From Pirellula staleyi DSM 6068 (lineage in GTDB: Bacteria > Planctomycetota > Planctomycetia > Pirellulales > Pirellulaceae): a DNA stretch of 60,098 nucleotides. The notes beneath the pieces are model-generated. The model searched no databases, was not told the DNA's origin, and was given only the letters and a program-made list of their open reading frames with translations. Positions 1 through 9,669 of the stretch are shown one piece after another (position 1 is the first letter of the stretch; the number at the start of each line of letters is the position of its first letter). Made by a program: the position numbers and the translations under genes. The stretch is taken from positions 1-60,098 of the forward strand of contig CAMCMB010000043.1 in the NCBI GenBank assembly GCA_945875845.1. Direction: 5' to 3'.

Positions 1-2163
1 GTCTTTCAATTGCTTCTTAAGATCGGCTTCTTTGGTGTTGCAACTCAGCCATTCCTCCAATACTTCAATCTCCGCAATTCTCAATTCTCCATTCTCCATT
101 TTCAATTCGCGAAGCGCAGCTGCTACGTTGGCTTTGTTGACCTTCTCCAGCTCGGACAGCAAGCCTTCCTCGCCACCATGCTCTTCTTCGATCTCGGTCA
201 TCTTGCTCGTGTGCGACTCTAGCTCGGCATTCCTGGCATCGATCGCATCTTGCTCTTTAGCAAAGTACCTTGCCACGATCAGCGATTTCGGGATCAAGTC
301 GCATGTCCAGCCTTTGTCCTTTTGTTTCCCCTTCTTGTCGGTCTCTAGGATGCGAGTCGGTTCGGCTTTCCAACCATCCGCAAAGATCGCGTAGCAATCG
401 TCCTGCATCGCTGCCGACCAGTAGTCCATCAAGTGCTGGTAGATGTCGTATGAATTGAGAATGGATAAGTGAGAATGGAGAATGGAGACTTCGCCGTGGG
501 GTCTGTAGTGATCGAGCAGGCTGTCGGACAACTTGGCGATCATCTGCTTGGGATGAAAGCCTGGCTTGAGTCCCTTGAGCGTCTTGGACGTTTTCCCACG
601 CCAAGCAGCAAAGTGGTTATTCATCCCTTCGATGAAGGCGGTGAACTCGGGATGCTCGTAGATGGTCTTTTTGATGTCGGCTTTGTCAACCTTGAGGTCG
701 AGGTATCCCTTGCGGTTCTTCTTGAACAGCGATTGCTGAAGTTTGGGGCAAACTGCCCAGTAGCGATCGAGGGCTTGGGCGTCCGCTTCGGGGATACCGC
801 CCTGGAGGTGGCCAGCGATGTCTTGTAAGTCCTCGGCTTGCTGGCTGTCGATGTAACGGGGCAAGTTCAGGTTGAAGTCGTTCTTTTCGATTTCCTCCAG
901 CGGCACCATTCGCGAGTAGCGAGGCATCTCGGTCAGCTTGTTGAACACATCGACGATCTTGTGGATATCCTGATCGCGCAGTCGGTTCTTTGGCCCATCC
1001 TTCATGTAGCCCGCGTTCGCGTCGATCATGAAGATCCCTTTGCGAGCCTGGGCGTATTCCTTGTCGATCACCACGATGCAAGCCGGAATACCCGTGCCGT
1101 AGAACAAGTTGGCTGGCAGGCCGATGATCCCTTTGATGTAGCCTTTGCGAATCAGGTTGCGACGAATTTCGGCTTCGGCATTCCCTCGGAACAACACCCC
1201 GTGCGGAAGAATACAGGCCCCTTTGCCAGTCGACTTGAGCGAACGCACGATGTGGAGCAGATAGGCATAGTCCCCTTGTTTGCCAGGGGGGACACCGAAC
1301 CCCGAGAAACGATCGAAGGGATCGTTGTCGGGATCGAGGCCCGTGCTCCAGCGTTTGTCGGAGAACGGAGGATTGGCGACCACGAAGTCGAATTGCTTGA
1401 GCGAATCCCCTTCTTTGAATTTCGGATCGGTGAGCGTATTGCCCTGCACGATCGATGCCGTTGGGGTGTTGTGCAGAATCATGTTCATGCGGGCCAGGAC
1501 GGCGGTGGCTGAGTCTTTCTCCTGCCCGTAGAGCGTTACCGCCGTCGGTGCCTCGTGCGCGACTTTCAGGAGCAACGAGCCCGAGCCGCAGGTCGGATCG
1601 CTCACCGTCGTGTTTGCACTGGTTTTGGTCGTCGAGATACCGATGATCCGAGCCATGATGAGGCTGACTTCGGCAGGCGTTAGGAATTGGCCCTTGCTCT
1701 TGCCGCTTTCGACCGCAAAGTGCCGCATCAGGTATTCGTAAGCATCCCCGAGAATATCGTCCCCATCGGCTCGATTCCTAGAGAAGTCCAGTGCGGGGGT
1801 TTCGAAGATCGCGATGAGGTTGGTCAGTCGATCGACCATTTCCTTGCCGCTACCGAGCTTCGATGGATCGTTGAAGTCGGGCATGTCCGACAACTGGTTC
1901 GCGCTGGCAAGCGGCGCAACGATCTTTTTGTTGATCTGGTCACCGATATCGGTTTTGCCTTTGAGGGCGACCATATCTTTGAAGCTTGCACCGTCGGGAA
2001 TCTTGATCGGAGCGAACGGTTGGCCGGCGTACTTGTCGCTGACGTATTTGATGAACAGCAGCACCAGCACGTAGTCTTTGTACTGGCTCGCATCCATGCC
2101 GCCACGGAGTTCATCGCAGCTAGACCAGAGGGATGAGTAAAGTTCTGATTTCTTCAAAGCCAT
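1..2163 (-). CDS. hsdM: Type I restriction-modification DNA methyltransferase subunit HsdM (3' end beyond window)
   Basis: This is the N6-adenine methyltransferase subunit of a type I restriction-modification system, which pairs with HsdS and HsdR. The reading frame is open from an ATG at 2163 to the window edge, about 721 codons. The N-terminal helical domain begins MALKKSELYSSLW and contains MDASQYKDYVL. SAM-binding motif I is DPTCGSGSLLL at about residue 189 and the catalytic motif IV is NPPF at residue 264. The C-terminal part keeps the usual YDIYQHLMDYW segment. Two low-complexity insertions lie in frame, at about 449-486 and 77-107. hsdS and hsdR would be expected beyond base 1. Family assignment is certain; whether the gene is intact to its end cannot be seen. 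Confidence 0.93.
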   Translation of the reverse strand, partial: MALKKSELYSSLWSSCDELRGGMDASQYKDYVLVLLFIKYVSDKYAGQPFAPIKIPDGASFKDMVALKGKTDIGDQINKKIVAPLASANQLSDMPDFNDPSKLGSGKEMVDRLTNLIAIFETPALDFSRNRADGDDILGDAYEYLMRHFAVESGKSKGQFLTPAEVSLIMARIIGISTTKTSANTTVSDPTCGSGSLLLKVAHEAPTAVTLYGQEKDSATAVLARMNMILHNTPTASIVQGNTLTDPKFKEGDSLKQFDFVVANPPFSDKRWSTGLDPDNDPFDRFSGFGVPPGKQGDYAYLLHIVRSLKSTGKGACILPHGVLFRGNAEAEIRRNLIRKGYIKGIIGLPANLFYGTGIPACIVVIDKEYAQARKGIFMIDANAGYMKDGPKNRLRDQDIHKIVDVFNKLTEMPRYSRMVPLEEIEKNDFNLNLPRYIDSQQAEDLQDIAGHLQGGIPEADAQALDRYWAVCPKLQQSLFKKNRKGYLDLKVDKADIKKTIYEHPEFTAFIEGMNNHFAAWRGKTSKTLKGLKPGFHPKQMIAKLSDSLLDHYRPHGEVSILHSHLSILNSYDIYQHLMDYWSAAMQDDCYAIFADGWKAEPTRILETDKKGKQKDKGWTCDLIPKSLIVARYFAKEQDAIDARNAELESHTSKMTEIEEEHGGEEGLLSELEKVNKANVAAALRELKMENGELRIAEIEVLEEWLSCNTKEADLKKQLKD

Positions 2164-2467
2164 GCGGACGTGTTCCTTACTAGGTGGGTCGGACAGTCTA
2201 ACAAGCCCTGCACGGTTGCGATATGATAGGTCGTTTCAATTCTCCTATCGATCGTATTCGATTTCATGCGAAAGGGATAAGTTGGACTTAGGTGTCGTTC
2301 ATGGTTTTTTTTCGACATCGTATTGGTCTACAGGTCATCCCATCATCCCATCGAGGTCTTGCGACGGGACCTTGGGGACGGCACTCCAGTTGCGGAGCGT
2401 GGGTGGCATTGGTTAGGCAAGAGAACCTTTGGAGGCTAAGTATCGCGAGCTTCCGGCAGAAACGAAA

Positions 2468-2503
2468 AAACCCCGGCTGGGCAGTGATGCACAACCGGGG
2501 TTT
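2468..2503 (-). terminator. Rho-independent terminator of rpoD
   Basis: A 9-bp perfect stem (AAACCCCGG with CCGGGGTTT) surrounds an 18-nt loop. On the minus strand it runs into a stretch of six T. It lies about 30 bp after the rpoD stop. The rest of 2164-2535, between hsdM and rpoD, holds nothing else that I recognise. Confidence 0.8.
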
Positions 2504-2535
2504 AGGATGAACGATGAGTTAAGGATGAGACGCAC

Positions 2536-4101
2536 TTAGTCGAGGAACCCGACTAATTCTTGAGATCGGCTAGGCTGCTGGAGTTTGCGAACCGCTTTGG
2601 CTTCAATTTGACGAATGCGTTCACGCGTCACTTTGAAGATGTGGCCTACTTCTTCCAATGTGTAACTGTAACCGTCCCCAAGTCCGTATCGGAGTTTGAT
2701 GATTTCGCGTTCGCGGTAACTCAGTGTCTTTAATACTGCGTTGATGCGAGTGCGTAGCATCTCTTGTCCGGCCCCGACTGCGGGGCTCTCGGCCGTACCA
2801 TCAGGCAGCAAGTCGCCAAATTGGCTATCCTCGCTGTTTCCAACAGGGCGATCGAGCGAGATTGGGTATCGGCTCATGGCCAACACACGCCTAGCTTCTT
2901 CTATCGTTGTCTCCGCACGGCGAGCGGTTTCTTCCAGTGTCGGCTCGCGGCCCAACTCTTGCAGCAATTGCCGCGAAACATTCCTAACGCGGGACATGGT
3001 TTCCACCATGTGGACCGGAATACGAATGGTTCGGCTTTGATCTGCAACAGCACGGGTGATCGCTTGACGTATCCACCAGGTGGCGTACGTACAGAACTTG
3101 AATCCGCGACGATACTCGAATTTGTCGACAGCCCGCATCAGTCCCGCGTTTCCTTCTTGGATCAAATCCAGGAAGCTCAAACCGCGGTTCCGATACTTTT
3201 TGGCGATCGAGACAACTAAACGTAGATTGCCTTCGCTCAACTGTTTCTTGGCGCGTTGGTACTCGGTGAAGACCTTTTTCACCATCTTCACGCGTTTGCG
3301 TAACGAGGTTGGGGTTTCTTGGGTTGCGACCAGGATCTGGCGAAACTCGCGACGCAGTTGAGCGACTTGTGAGGGAGCCACTTGGTGCGATTTGAGCGTT
3401 GCCAAATCGTGCATGATCTCATCGACGCGGTCGCTCAATCGCTCGAGCACTCCGATCATCGTTTCGATCCGTTGAGTACGCAGGCCTAATTCCTCGATCA
3501 ATCGAACCGACTTTCGTCGTCGACGGGCGAGAGATTGCCAAGCTTCACGACGCTTTTTGGCTGGCAGCGATTTGCTCAGGGCGTTGCGGTAGTCGCGACG
3601 ATTCCGTTTGAGCAGCACGTCCAGCGTTTTGAGATTGTGCGGCAATCGTCCTAGGATCTGATCCTTTTCCAGGCGATCGGTAACCGATACCTGAACAGTA
3701 CGATCGAATGGCAATTCGCCTGTATGTACACGCTTTAGGATTTTAAAGGCAAATTGGACCACATAGTCGCATTCGAGCAACTTGGTGCGGAATCGACGTC
3801 GCGTGACTTCGATTTTTTTGGCCAGTCGAATTTCTTCTTGACGTGTCAACAACGGGATTTCGCCCATTTGCGTCAAGTACATTCGGACTGGATCATCCGA
3901 CCAGGTTTCGATCTCTTCCATACCGGAGAGCAAATCATCTTCGCTCTCCAACTGGACTTGATCGTCTGCAGCGACTGCATCAACGACAACAGCATCGCCT
4001 AGGTCATCACCTTCCTCCTCGAGCGACAGTTTGCGAAGGCCATCCAAGTCGTCAGCGCTGCGAGGCAAATCATCATCGAAATCCAACAGGCCGTCGAACA
4101 A
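2536..4101 (-). CDS. rpoD: Primary RNA polymerase sigma factor (sigma-70, RpoD/SigA)
   Basis: This housekeeping sigma factor directs RNA polymerase to -10/-35 promoters. Region 1.2 is visible ([16 protein letters not shown]). Next comes a long basic helical non-conserved region. Region 2 follows ([20 protein letters not shown], then [15 protein letters not shown]), and region 3 begins after it. Region 4 has the helix-turn-helix [20 protein letters not shown]. There is an acidic N-terminus but no large region 1.1. The frame could begin at a GTG at 4122, but that codon has no ribosome-binding site. A TTG at 4101 is preceded by AGGAG with 8 nt spacing, so I choose it, giving 521 residues. The gene is monocistronic, with its own terminator. 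Confidence 0.95.
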   Translation of the reverse strand: MFDGLLDFDDDLPRSADDLDGLRKLSLEEEGDDLGDAVVVDAVAADDQVQLESEDDLLSGMEEIETWSDDPVRMYLTQMGEIPLLTRQEEIRLAKKIEVTRRRFRTKLLECDYVVQFAFKILKRVHTGELPFDRTVQVSVTDRLEKDQILGRLPHNLKTLDVLLKRNRRDYRNALSKSLPAKKRREAWQSLARRRRKSVRLIEELGLRTQRIETMIGVLERLSDRVDEIMHDLATLKSHQVAPSQVAQLRREFRQILVATQETPTSLRKRVKMVKKVFTEYQRAKKQLSEGNLRLVVSIAKKYRNRGLSFLDLIQEGNAGLMRAVDKFEYRRGFKFCTYATWWIRQAITRAVADQSRTIRIPVHMVETMSRVRNVSRQLLQELGREPTLEETARRAETTIEEARRVLAMSRYPISLDRPVGNSEDSQFGDLLPDGTAESPAVGAGQEMLRTRINAVLKTLSYREREIIKLRYGLGDGYSYTLEEVGHIFKVTRERIRQIEAKAVRKLQQPSRSQELVGFLD

Positions 4102-4109
4102 GGTTATAG

Positions 4110-4114
4110 CTCCT
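4110..4114 (-). promoter_or_regulatory. Ribosome-binding site deciding the rpoD start
   Basis: AGGAG on the minus strand lies 8 nt before the TTG at 4101. Nothing comparable precedes the longer GTG start at 4122. Confidence 0.6.
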
Positions 4115-4122
4115 GAAACCAC

Positions 4123-5022
4123 GAAAAAAATGGAGGATCGGAGTGCTCGTGTGTAAGCAAAGTTCCGGTCTTGAAAACGCGTTGTTTATTTTGCTATCCG
4201 CAGAAATTTTTTTGTTCCACTTAACGGCTTGGAGACCGTTTCATTCGACAAAGGATCTTTCGATGGACGACTGGAAAACGTTGCATTCTCGCTTCCTAGT
4301 ACCTTGCAGGTGCGAGGCAAAGGAAGTGTAGCACCAAACTAATTACAGACGGAGCTCCTCAGATAAATGGTAAATTTTTACGAATAAGGGAAGCCTACCA
4401 TGGCTCACGAACGTCCGCTCGTACTGCTTCTAAACAAACCGCACGCCGAAAGGTGTCGGCCTGGGACTCCAGTGTATTTCGCGTTTACGCCAATGTACAC
4501 GTGGGCCAAATAATTGCGGAAATAATTGCTGCGAAGGGAACACGACCAATTTGAACCGTCCATGTTGCCTAACCTACGCCTACGTTCACTTCAACGTCCT
4601 AATCTACTTCGTCGCTTCGTTGGTCGTGTTCGTTGTAGTTTGCCCAAACCGCAACCGCTAATTGTTTGCTCAACAAGGCGGGGGTTGGAAGCTTTACGTG
4701 ACGCGAACGAAATGGGACGTTGGGTTAGGTTTGCCGCTTGATCAGGAAAATTTAGGGTATGCGATCAAGAAGGTTGGGATGAATGCGGTCGGTCGTGAGC
4801 GAAAACCAAAATCCTGTTTCGGTCGCCGCTCCCCCGAAAAGCCTGTCTACCAAACTTTCCGGTGGCGAGAACATTCTAACCAAGATCTTGTCAAGGTCTA
4901 GACGCGAGACGAGTAGAATCTATCGTGCGATTCGCATGTGATAGCTAGAATTGAGCCGCTGCACGAATCGTCGCGTATCGTCTGTTGAACTCTACATCTG
5001 TCATTTTGAAAACCTAGGATCT
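4123..5022. other. 900-bp stretch without a recognised gene
   Basis: This segment lies between rpoD and the zinc-ribbon protein. It must hold the rpoD promoter and the promoter of the following plus-strand gene. I see no convincing coding region, RNA gene or long repeat in it. Short open frames such as a 37-codon ATG frame at 4400-4513 show no family resemblance. Confidence 0.5.
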
Positions 5023-5583
5023 ATGTCACAGTATCTGCTGCCTTGTAGTTGCGGGGCAAATATACCCGTCAGCCGTAGCCAAGCGGGAATGTCGCTACCT
5101 TGCCCGCAATGCGCGAAGAGTCTTGACGTGCCAACCATTCGCAACATGGCGTCGCTCGCAGCCATTTCGGACGCACCAAAAAAAGCGAAGAGTAGCCGGG
5201 CTCCCATTTGGCTTGGTCCGCTGGCTGCCCTTGCATTTTTAGTCGCTGCAGCAGCGTTTTTTTATTGCGGTTCGTTGGTTTGGGAGCGTTATCAGATACT
5301 TTCGTCGTTAGCGGAACAGAAAGTAGATCTGACCATTACCGAGGAAGTCTTCCTGGCAGACCTCAGAAGGATGGCCTCAGAGAGCTTGCCTTCAGACACT
5401 TGGGATTATTGGAATGTAATGGTTCGGCAAGGCTTGAGCGAAGCAAATCCCCCGGACCTGTTTCGAATCAAGCGCTATCTCGAATCGAAAAAGCCTTCGA
5501 TTTGGGGGTCCCTGGCAACGGCAGTCCTAAGCCTAGCGGTGTTCGCCGTCAGTGCCTTGATGATTCAAAGAGCCAAGCGTTAA
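5023..5583 (+). CDS. Small zinc-ribbon membrane protein of unknown function
   Basis: The family is not recognised. The protein is about 186 residues. Its N-terminus has two CxC/CxxC pairs (CSCG near residue 8 and CPQC near residue 28) spaced as in a zinc ribbon. A first membrane helix (IWLGPLAALAFLVAAAAFFY) follows at about 70-95, then a soluble helical segment of about 60 residues rich in charged residues. A second membrane helix (LATAVLSLAVFAVSALMI) sits at the C-terminus before a short basic tail. I start at the ATG at 5023 because the ribbon begins there and AGGA lies just upstream. An in-frame start at 4951 would add 24 residues of no evident character. It looks like an envelope-anchored protein with a cytoplasmic zinc-ribbon head. 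Confidence 0.7.
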   Translation: MSQYLLPCSCGANIPVSRSQAGMSLPCPQCAKSLDVPTIRNMASLAAISDAPKKAKSSRAPIWLGPLAALAFLVAAAAFFYCGSLVWERYQILSSLAEQKVDLTITEEVFLADLRRMASESLPSDTWDYWNVMVRQGLSEANPPDLFRIKRYLESKKPSIWGSLATAVLSLAVFAVSALMIQRAKR

Positions 5584-5653
5584 ACCTGCGTTGAGGGGAA
5601 AGAGACTCTCGATCAATATTTTTGAAGGCGGAGAGGTTTTTGCCGGCCGGACC

Positions 5654-6193
5654 TTAAGGGCGCCCATCCGCTTTTTTCTTGCTTGCCTTGCGCACACCTT
5701 GCACCCAAGTCTCTTCCGCTTCGCTTTCCCGTCGAACCGTGGTTCGACCTTGCATTTCGTGCTCGCTGACAGCGCGAGCCCCCGAGCTTATCTGAGCAAA
5801 AACGGTAACAAGGTTGATTTCACGATTGCCTACCGGAAATCGAACGCTCCCGTTCCGGGCCACAAAAATTTCCAACGGCAAAGATAGAATTTCGCCCGCT
5901 CGCAGTTCCTTTGGGTCGCTACAGTAGAACTGCTCATTCAGCCCGACCGACAGATTCCGCCACGATTCTTGAGTTGGATTCTTGACCGTCACACACGGAA
6001 CCATTCGAAGATCATCCTTGTTTCCACCAGGTGTAATCCACATCGAATGCAGTCGAACCAGGGCGGGCAACTCAGGTTCGGGTATCCTCCGCGTAAAATA
6101 GGAAAGAAGCAGACCGCAGCCTATGGGGCAAAAGATCATCAGTAGGATGAATAGGGTCAATTGTCGTGAAGTCAGTGTTCGTGGCGGCTGCAT
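5654..6193 (-). CDS. Membrane-anchored protein of unknown function
   Basis: The family is not recognised. After about 10 residues a single strongly hydrophobic helix (LTLFILLMIFCPIGCGLLLS) anchors the protein. The remaining roughly 140 residues look extracytoplasmic and beta-rich, with a pattern like VTVKNPTQESWRNLSVGLN and a later FPVGNREINLVTVF, and a Lys/Arg-rich tail. The phrase pattern of norms, weights and levels around the NPTQESW segment resembles small Ig-like domains, but this is only an impression. A TTG start at 6223 would add 10 residues; I prefer the ATG at 6193. It is divergent from the GTPase gene, with about 100 bp between the two starts. Confidence 0.6.
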   Translation of the reverse strand: MQPPRTLTSRQLTLFILLMIFCPIGCGLLLSYFTRRIPEPELPALVRLHSMWITPGGNKDDLRMVPCVTVKNPTQESWRNLSVGLNEQFYCSDPKELRAGEILSLPLEIFVARNGSVRFPVGNREINLVTVFAQISSGARAVSEHEMQGRTTVRRESEAEETWVQGVRKASKKKADGRP

Positions 6194-6276
6194 CGTTTGT
6201 TCCGGCTTTCGATTCTTGGGCAAGATGTTCTACTATCTGTCGAAACCTAGAATATTCAAGGGGATCTGAGATCGAC

Positions 6277-6284
6277 AAAGGAGG
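6277..6284 (+). promoter_or_regulatory. Ribosome-binding site for the GTPase gene
   Basis: AAAGGAGG is a strong Shine-Dalgarno match that ends 10 nt before the in-frame GTG at 6295. The open frame extends upstream to 6166, but that extension overlaps the divergent gene and has no comparable site. Confidence 0.6.
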
Positions 6285-6294
6285 CATAATTGCC

Positions 6295-8640
6295 GTGCTC
6301 GAAAATGAAACCAAGAACGAGCGATTGTTGAGAGAATTGAACTCTCTGGAGTCGGCTTTAGCTAGCAAATCACCGGAAAACGCCTTTGCGACTTCACTCA
6401 AACCGCAGCCCCTCGCTCTTTCGTTACTCGAATTTGTAGCACAAATTCCGATCGATTCGAATCCAGATGGGCGAACCATGGAACCTGTCTGGCAAATCCA
6501 CCGTTCGCCCGCAGCCGGCACCGGCAGCCCGGATGAGGTTCACGGTTTGTCGACCGAACTCAAACAAAGGCTCAAACAGGCCAAGATGTGCTGTTCCGCT
6601 CCAGAGTCTCCCATTCTTGCAGTTTTAGGCTTACTCAATGCGGGCAAAAGTTCTTTGGTCTCTGCGTATCTTTCCGATGAAAATCGACATCGAATCCTTG
6701 TTGGATCTGCAAACAAGGCAGGCACGCATCGGTTTGTTTTGTGGTTTCCTGAATCGTGGACGAAAGAACCTGAAATTTGGGATTTCATCGGCTCGCGGTT
6801 GCAATCGATTTTTGGTTGTGAGAGCGAACCGCTTTCCATGGATCCCGCTCAAGCTGCCATGCAGTACAACGATACGGTCCCACGTTCTTACCTAGACACC
6901 AACGGTCAGACGAAATACCGCCCAACCATTGAGATACCTCTGATTGCCACCGATTCGGAGTTGGATCGATGGGGAATTGCAATCATGGATTGTCCGGATG
7001 TGCAAACCGGATTTCTTCCGCAAAACACATCCTCCACCAGCGATCCCGTTGGGGCGACGGCATCCACGGACCCAAATGAGCTTTTTCACGAACACTCCCA
7101 AGCAATCGCCGATGCAAGGCTCGAAGTCCTTGCGTTGGCCGCTCCGTTGTGCTCGGCGTTTGTCATCGTTCTACCCGCCAATGCCATGCACGACCAAACC
7201 GTCAGCCGATTGATGCGTTTGCTTCACAACCGAATGCCTAATGTCCATCAGATTTTGGCGGTGAATCGTGTTCCTCGGAAATATGAGTCCGACGAAATCC
7301 GTGCGGAAATCAACAGGCTTTACCGAACACAAGGTTTCCATCGACAGTATATGGCGTATGGATTTGATGGCCCTCTTCAACGTGAGCGAATCCCGTCCTC
7401 ACCCAGTGGATACCGCCCGCCCCGAGGACAAATGCTGCCTCTCTTTTTTCGCATCGATGAATCGCCTGCGCCGCAACCTCCCAAGCCGATTTCAGACTCG
7501 GATTGGTTGCTCAACATCGGCTTTCAACTCGATAAGCAAAGCCTTCTTAAAGGCGTTCTCGACTCTACGGTTCAGCAATTGCGAGCCCGAGTTCGGGAAG
7601 CGTTAGCCTTGGCCAAAGCGCATTCGACCAAATCGAAAACCATTACCAAGGACCTTCAAGGTACGGTCGCGAACGCTTGCTTGGACTTCTCACTCGATGG
7701 TTCTACCGTTTCCAGAGAACCAAAAGTCCGGCTCCAAGCTTCACGACAAATCATCCTTCAGATCTCCAAGTCGCTCGAACGAACGGCCCCTTGGTGGGCC
7801 ATGCCTAGTCGATGGACCGCTCGTATCGCCGAAGCGAGTAAGGCCGGCTTGGCTAAGACAACCAGTTGGATGCCCGGTTGGCTCAATGGAACCGCTTGGT
7901 TTACCGGGAAAACAGAATCTGTCGGTCGCTGGATTCGTTCGCGGTGGACTTCTGGGCAATCGGGCAAGATTGTGACGGCAAACGCGTTGGTCGACTACTT
8001 AAAGAGACACGACCAAAAAGGATATTTGCAGCTCGACGACTTTGCACCCGACGCGTCCGCCAGCGACAGCCAGCAAAGCCGAATTCAAGCCGCTTGCCAA
8101 CGCGCAATCGAACGCTTTCAAAACGAAAGCCACATCGAATTGGATGATCGCGAACTGGACGAGTTCACGGCTAGGATGTGGTCGGAAATGCCGCTCGCGA
8201 AACGATTGATGACGGGTCTTGCACCTGCTGGAGTTCTCTTCGCTCCACTCATTGCGGTCATCATGGTACCTGTCGATTTCGGTGGATCGGCAGTTCTGGT
8301 ATTCGCCACCATCAAAGAATTGTTGCTAGCGGGTGTTGCGGGAGTCGGGTTGGTAATCGCGAGCGCCGACCATATGCCTAAAATTGCGGAGTCCGAAGTA
8401 GCTTGGCAACAATTGGGGGATCTCTACGCCGTGCTCTGCGACGAACTCGGTCTGTGCAGACCCACCACCGAACAAATGCCGTCCATACGATTTGGCTCCG
8501 GAACCAGAATGATCCCATCCAGCAAAATCGCAGAGGCTATGCACGCCGTCGATTCTACAAGGTCAACCATTGTTCCCCAGGAATTCAGCTTGAACCCAGA
8601 ATCATTTGATTTCATCCAGTCGCTGTTGCTAAGGCTCTAA
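6295..8640 (+). CDS. Large dynamin-like GTPase with C-terminal hydrophobic segment
   Basis: The protein is about 781 residues from a GTG start chosen by the AAAGGAGG upstream. A P-loop GLLNAGKS lies at residues 112-119. A G3-like segment with MDCPDVQTG lies near 231, where classical GTPases have DxxG. A G4-like NRVP lies near 324 in place of NKxD. After the G domain come long charged helices (about 400-640) and a hydrophobic pair (APAGVLFAPLIAVIMVPVDF and following, about 643-690), a layout typical of bacterial dynamin-like proteins that act at membranes. The substrate membrane or partner is unknown. Its 3' end overlaps the convergent metalloprotease gene by 29 bp. GTPase is well supported; the dynamin relationship is inferred from layout only. 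Confidence 0.75.
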   Translation: MLENETKNERLLRELNSLESALASKSPENAFATSLKPQPLALSLLEFVAQIPIDSNPDGRTMEPVWQIHRSPAAGTGSPDEVHGLSTELKQRLKQAKMCCSAPESPILAVLGLLNAGKSSLVSAYLSDENRHRILVGSANKAGTHRFVLWFPESWTKEPEIWDFIGSRLQSIFGCESEPLSMDPAQAAMQYNDTVPRSYLDTNGQTKYRPTIEIPLIATDSELDRWGIAIMDCPDVQTGFLPQNTSSTSDPVGATASTDPNELFHEHSQAIADARLEVLALAAPLCSAFVIVLPANAMHDQTVSRLMRLLHNRMPNVHQILAVNRVPRKYESDEIRAEINRLYRTQGFHRQYMAYGFDGPLQRERIPSSPSGYRPPRGQMLPLFFRIDESPAPQPPKPISDSDWLLNIGFQLDKQSLLKGVLDSTVQQLRARVREALALAKAHSTKSKTITKDLQGTVANACLDFSLDGSTVSREPKVRLQASRQIILQISKSLERTAPWWAMPSRWTARIAEASKAGLAKTTSWMPGWLNGTAWFTGKTESVGRWIRSRWTSGQSGKIVTANALVDYLKRHDQKGYLQLDDFAPDASASDSQQSRIQAACQRAIERFQNESHIELDDRELDEFTARMWSEMPLAKRLMTGLAPAGVLFAPLIAVIMVPVDFGGSAVLVFATIKELLLAGVAGVGLVIASADHMPKIAESEVAWQQLGDLYAVLCDELGLCRPTTEQMPSIRFGSGTRMIPSSKIAEAMHAVDSTRSTIVPQEFSLNPESFDFIQSLLLRL

Positions 8641-9436
8641 CAGCAGCTCGTTTTCGGCATCGATGCCTGTAGAAAATTGGGATCAAAAAACACAACAACA
8701 AAATCGAGCTTGGTTCCGGGACGGCAGTGATGTCATAGCCATAGGCCAATGACAACATACTCGCTTCGGTATTGGAAATTCCCAAACGCGTTCCATTCAG
8801 CAGACTTGGTGACATGAGGTTTCCAATCGCCGTTCCCAAGTGAGAATTGTCTGCGTCCATGGCAACATTGAGTCCATTTGGATCAAAAACGTTGTTGACG
8901 ATTCGGCTCGTCCACGGGTTTGTTTCATCAGGATTGAAAACATTGTCCCTATAAAGTGTCGTGAAACCTAACATGTGTCCAATTTCATGTCTTGCGACAG
9001 AAAGCGCATCCCAATCGGTTTGAGGCTGATCATTGCTAGTGGTAGGGGTGGGGTCGAACCACAGCTTGTTGCTGAGGCCAGCATCGAGAAAGGCTGCGTT
9101 GAAAAAAATATTGTGGTTTACGCCTGAACTCCACGGACGAACACTCGCCCCGTTCGACGCGGAAAATCCCCCTTGCCACTGTCCAAGATAGCTGGATGTT
9201 CCAACGTTCGAAAATTGCACGCTGAAACTGATCGATTGCGTCGTGCCATTCACGCCAGAGATTACTTGTCGCCAATCGCTAATCGCTTGGTTAACGACAC
9301 CACGGGTTATTGCATCCCACGTCTTTACACCGTTGTCGACGAAATTCGCTGCAAGTATGAGTTCCGCCCGTAACGTGGAGGGTAGGCAAAGTGAAAAAAA
9401 CAGGAGTGCAAGCGTTGTGCGATGGATCGGTAACAA
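8612..9436 (-). CDS. Secreted zincin-type metalloprotease with PEP-CTERM anchor
   Basis: The protein is about 274 residues from a TTG start. A signal peptide (TTLALLFFSLCLPSTLRA) is followed by a secreted domain with the zinc motif HEIGHMLGF at about 150-158. The usual third ligand of metzincins (HExxHxxGxxH) is absent at its normal place. A His in DNSHLG about 45 residues later may serve, followed by a Met-turn-like NLMSP. The C-terminus is a PEP-CTERM signal: VPEPSS, a hydrophobic stretch, then a basic RHRCRKR tail. This predicts exosortase-mediated sorting to the cell surface. No exosortase gene is in the window. Substrate unknown. The upstream gap 9437-9669 shows no other feature. Confidence 0.8.
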   Translation of the reverse strand: MLPIHRTTLALLFFSLCLPSTLRAELILAANFVDNGVKTWDAITRGVVNQAISDWRQVISGVNGTTQSISFSVQFSNVGTSSYLGQWQGGFSASNGASVRPWSSGVNHNIFFNAAFLDAGLSNKLWFDPTPTTSNDQPQTDWDALSVARHEIGHMLGFTTLYRDNVFNPDETNPWTSRIVNNVFDPNGLNVAMDADNSHLGTAIGNLMSPSLLNGTRLGISNTEASMLSLAYGYDITAVPEPSSILLLCFLIPIFYRHRCRKRAAVRALATATG

Positions 9437-9669
9437 GGTATTGAGGTCTCCAGCGACTTGGCCTGAAAAAAAAGAATCGCAAAATAAAAAACCAACATGC
9501 TTTCGTCATTCCTAGTTTTGCCATTTTCAAGCAAGAATGCAAACGAACGAGCACCCATTGGCGAAAGAATTAGCGTGTAAACGGACAATTCTCGGCGATC
9601 GAGGGCATGTTGGAGAGCGTTACGAATTTGTGGCTCGATGCGGTTTCTACGGAACCTAGTACCGTCGAT

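Noticed and set aside
257-2136. Several 60-220 codon open frames on both strands
   Set aside because: All are shadows of the single long minus-strand hsdM frame, which has DPTCGSG and NPPF motifs.
4400-4513. A 37-codon ATG frame after rpoD
   Set aside because: No family resemblance and only a poor ribosome-binding site; chance is likely in a 900-bp gap.
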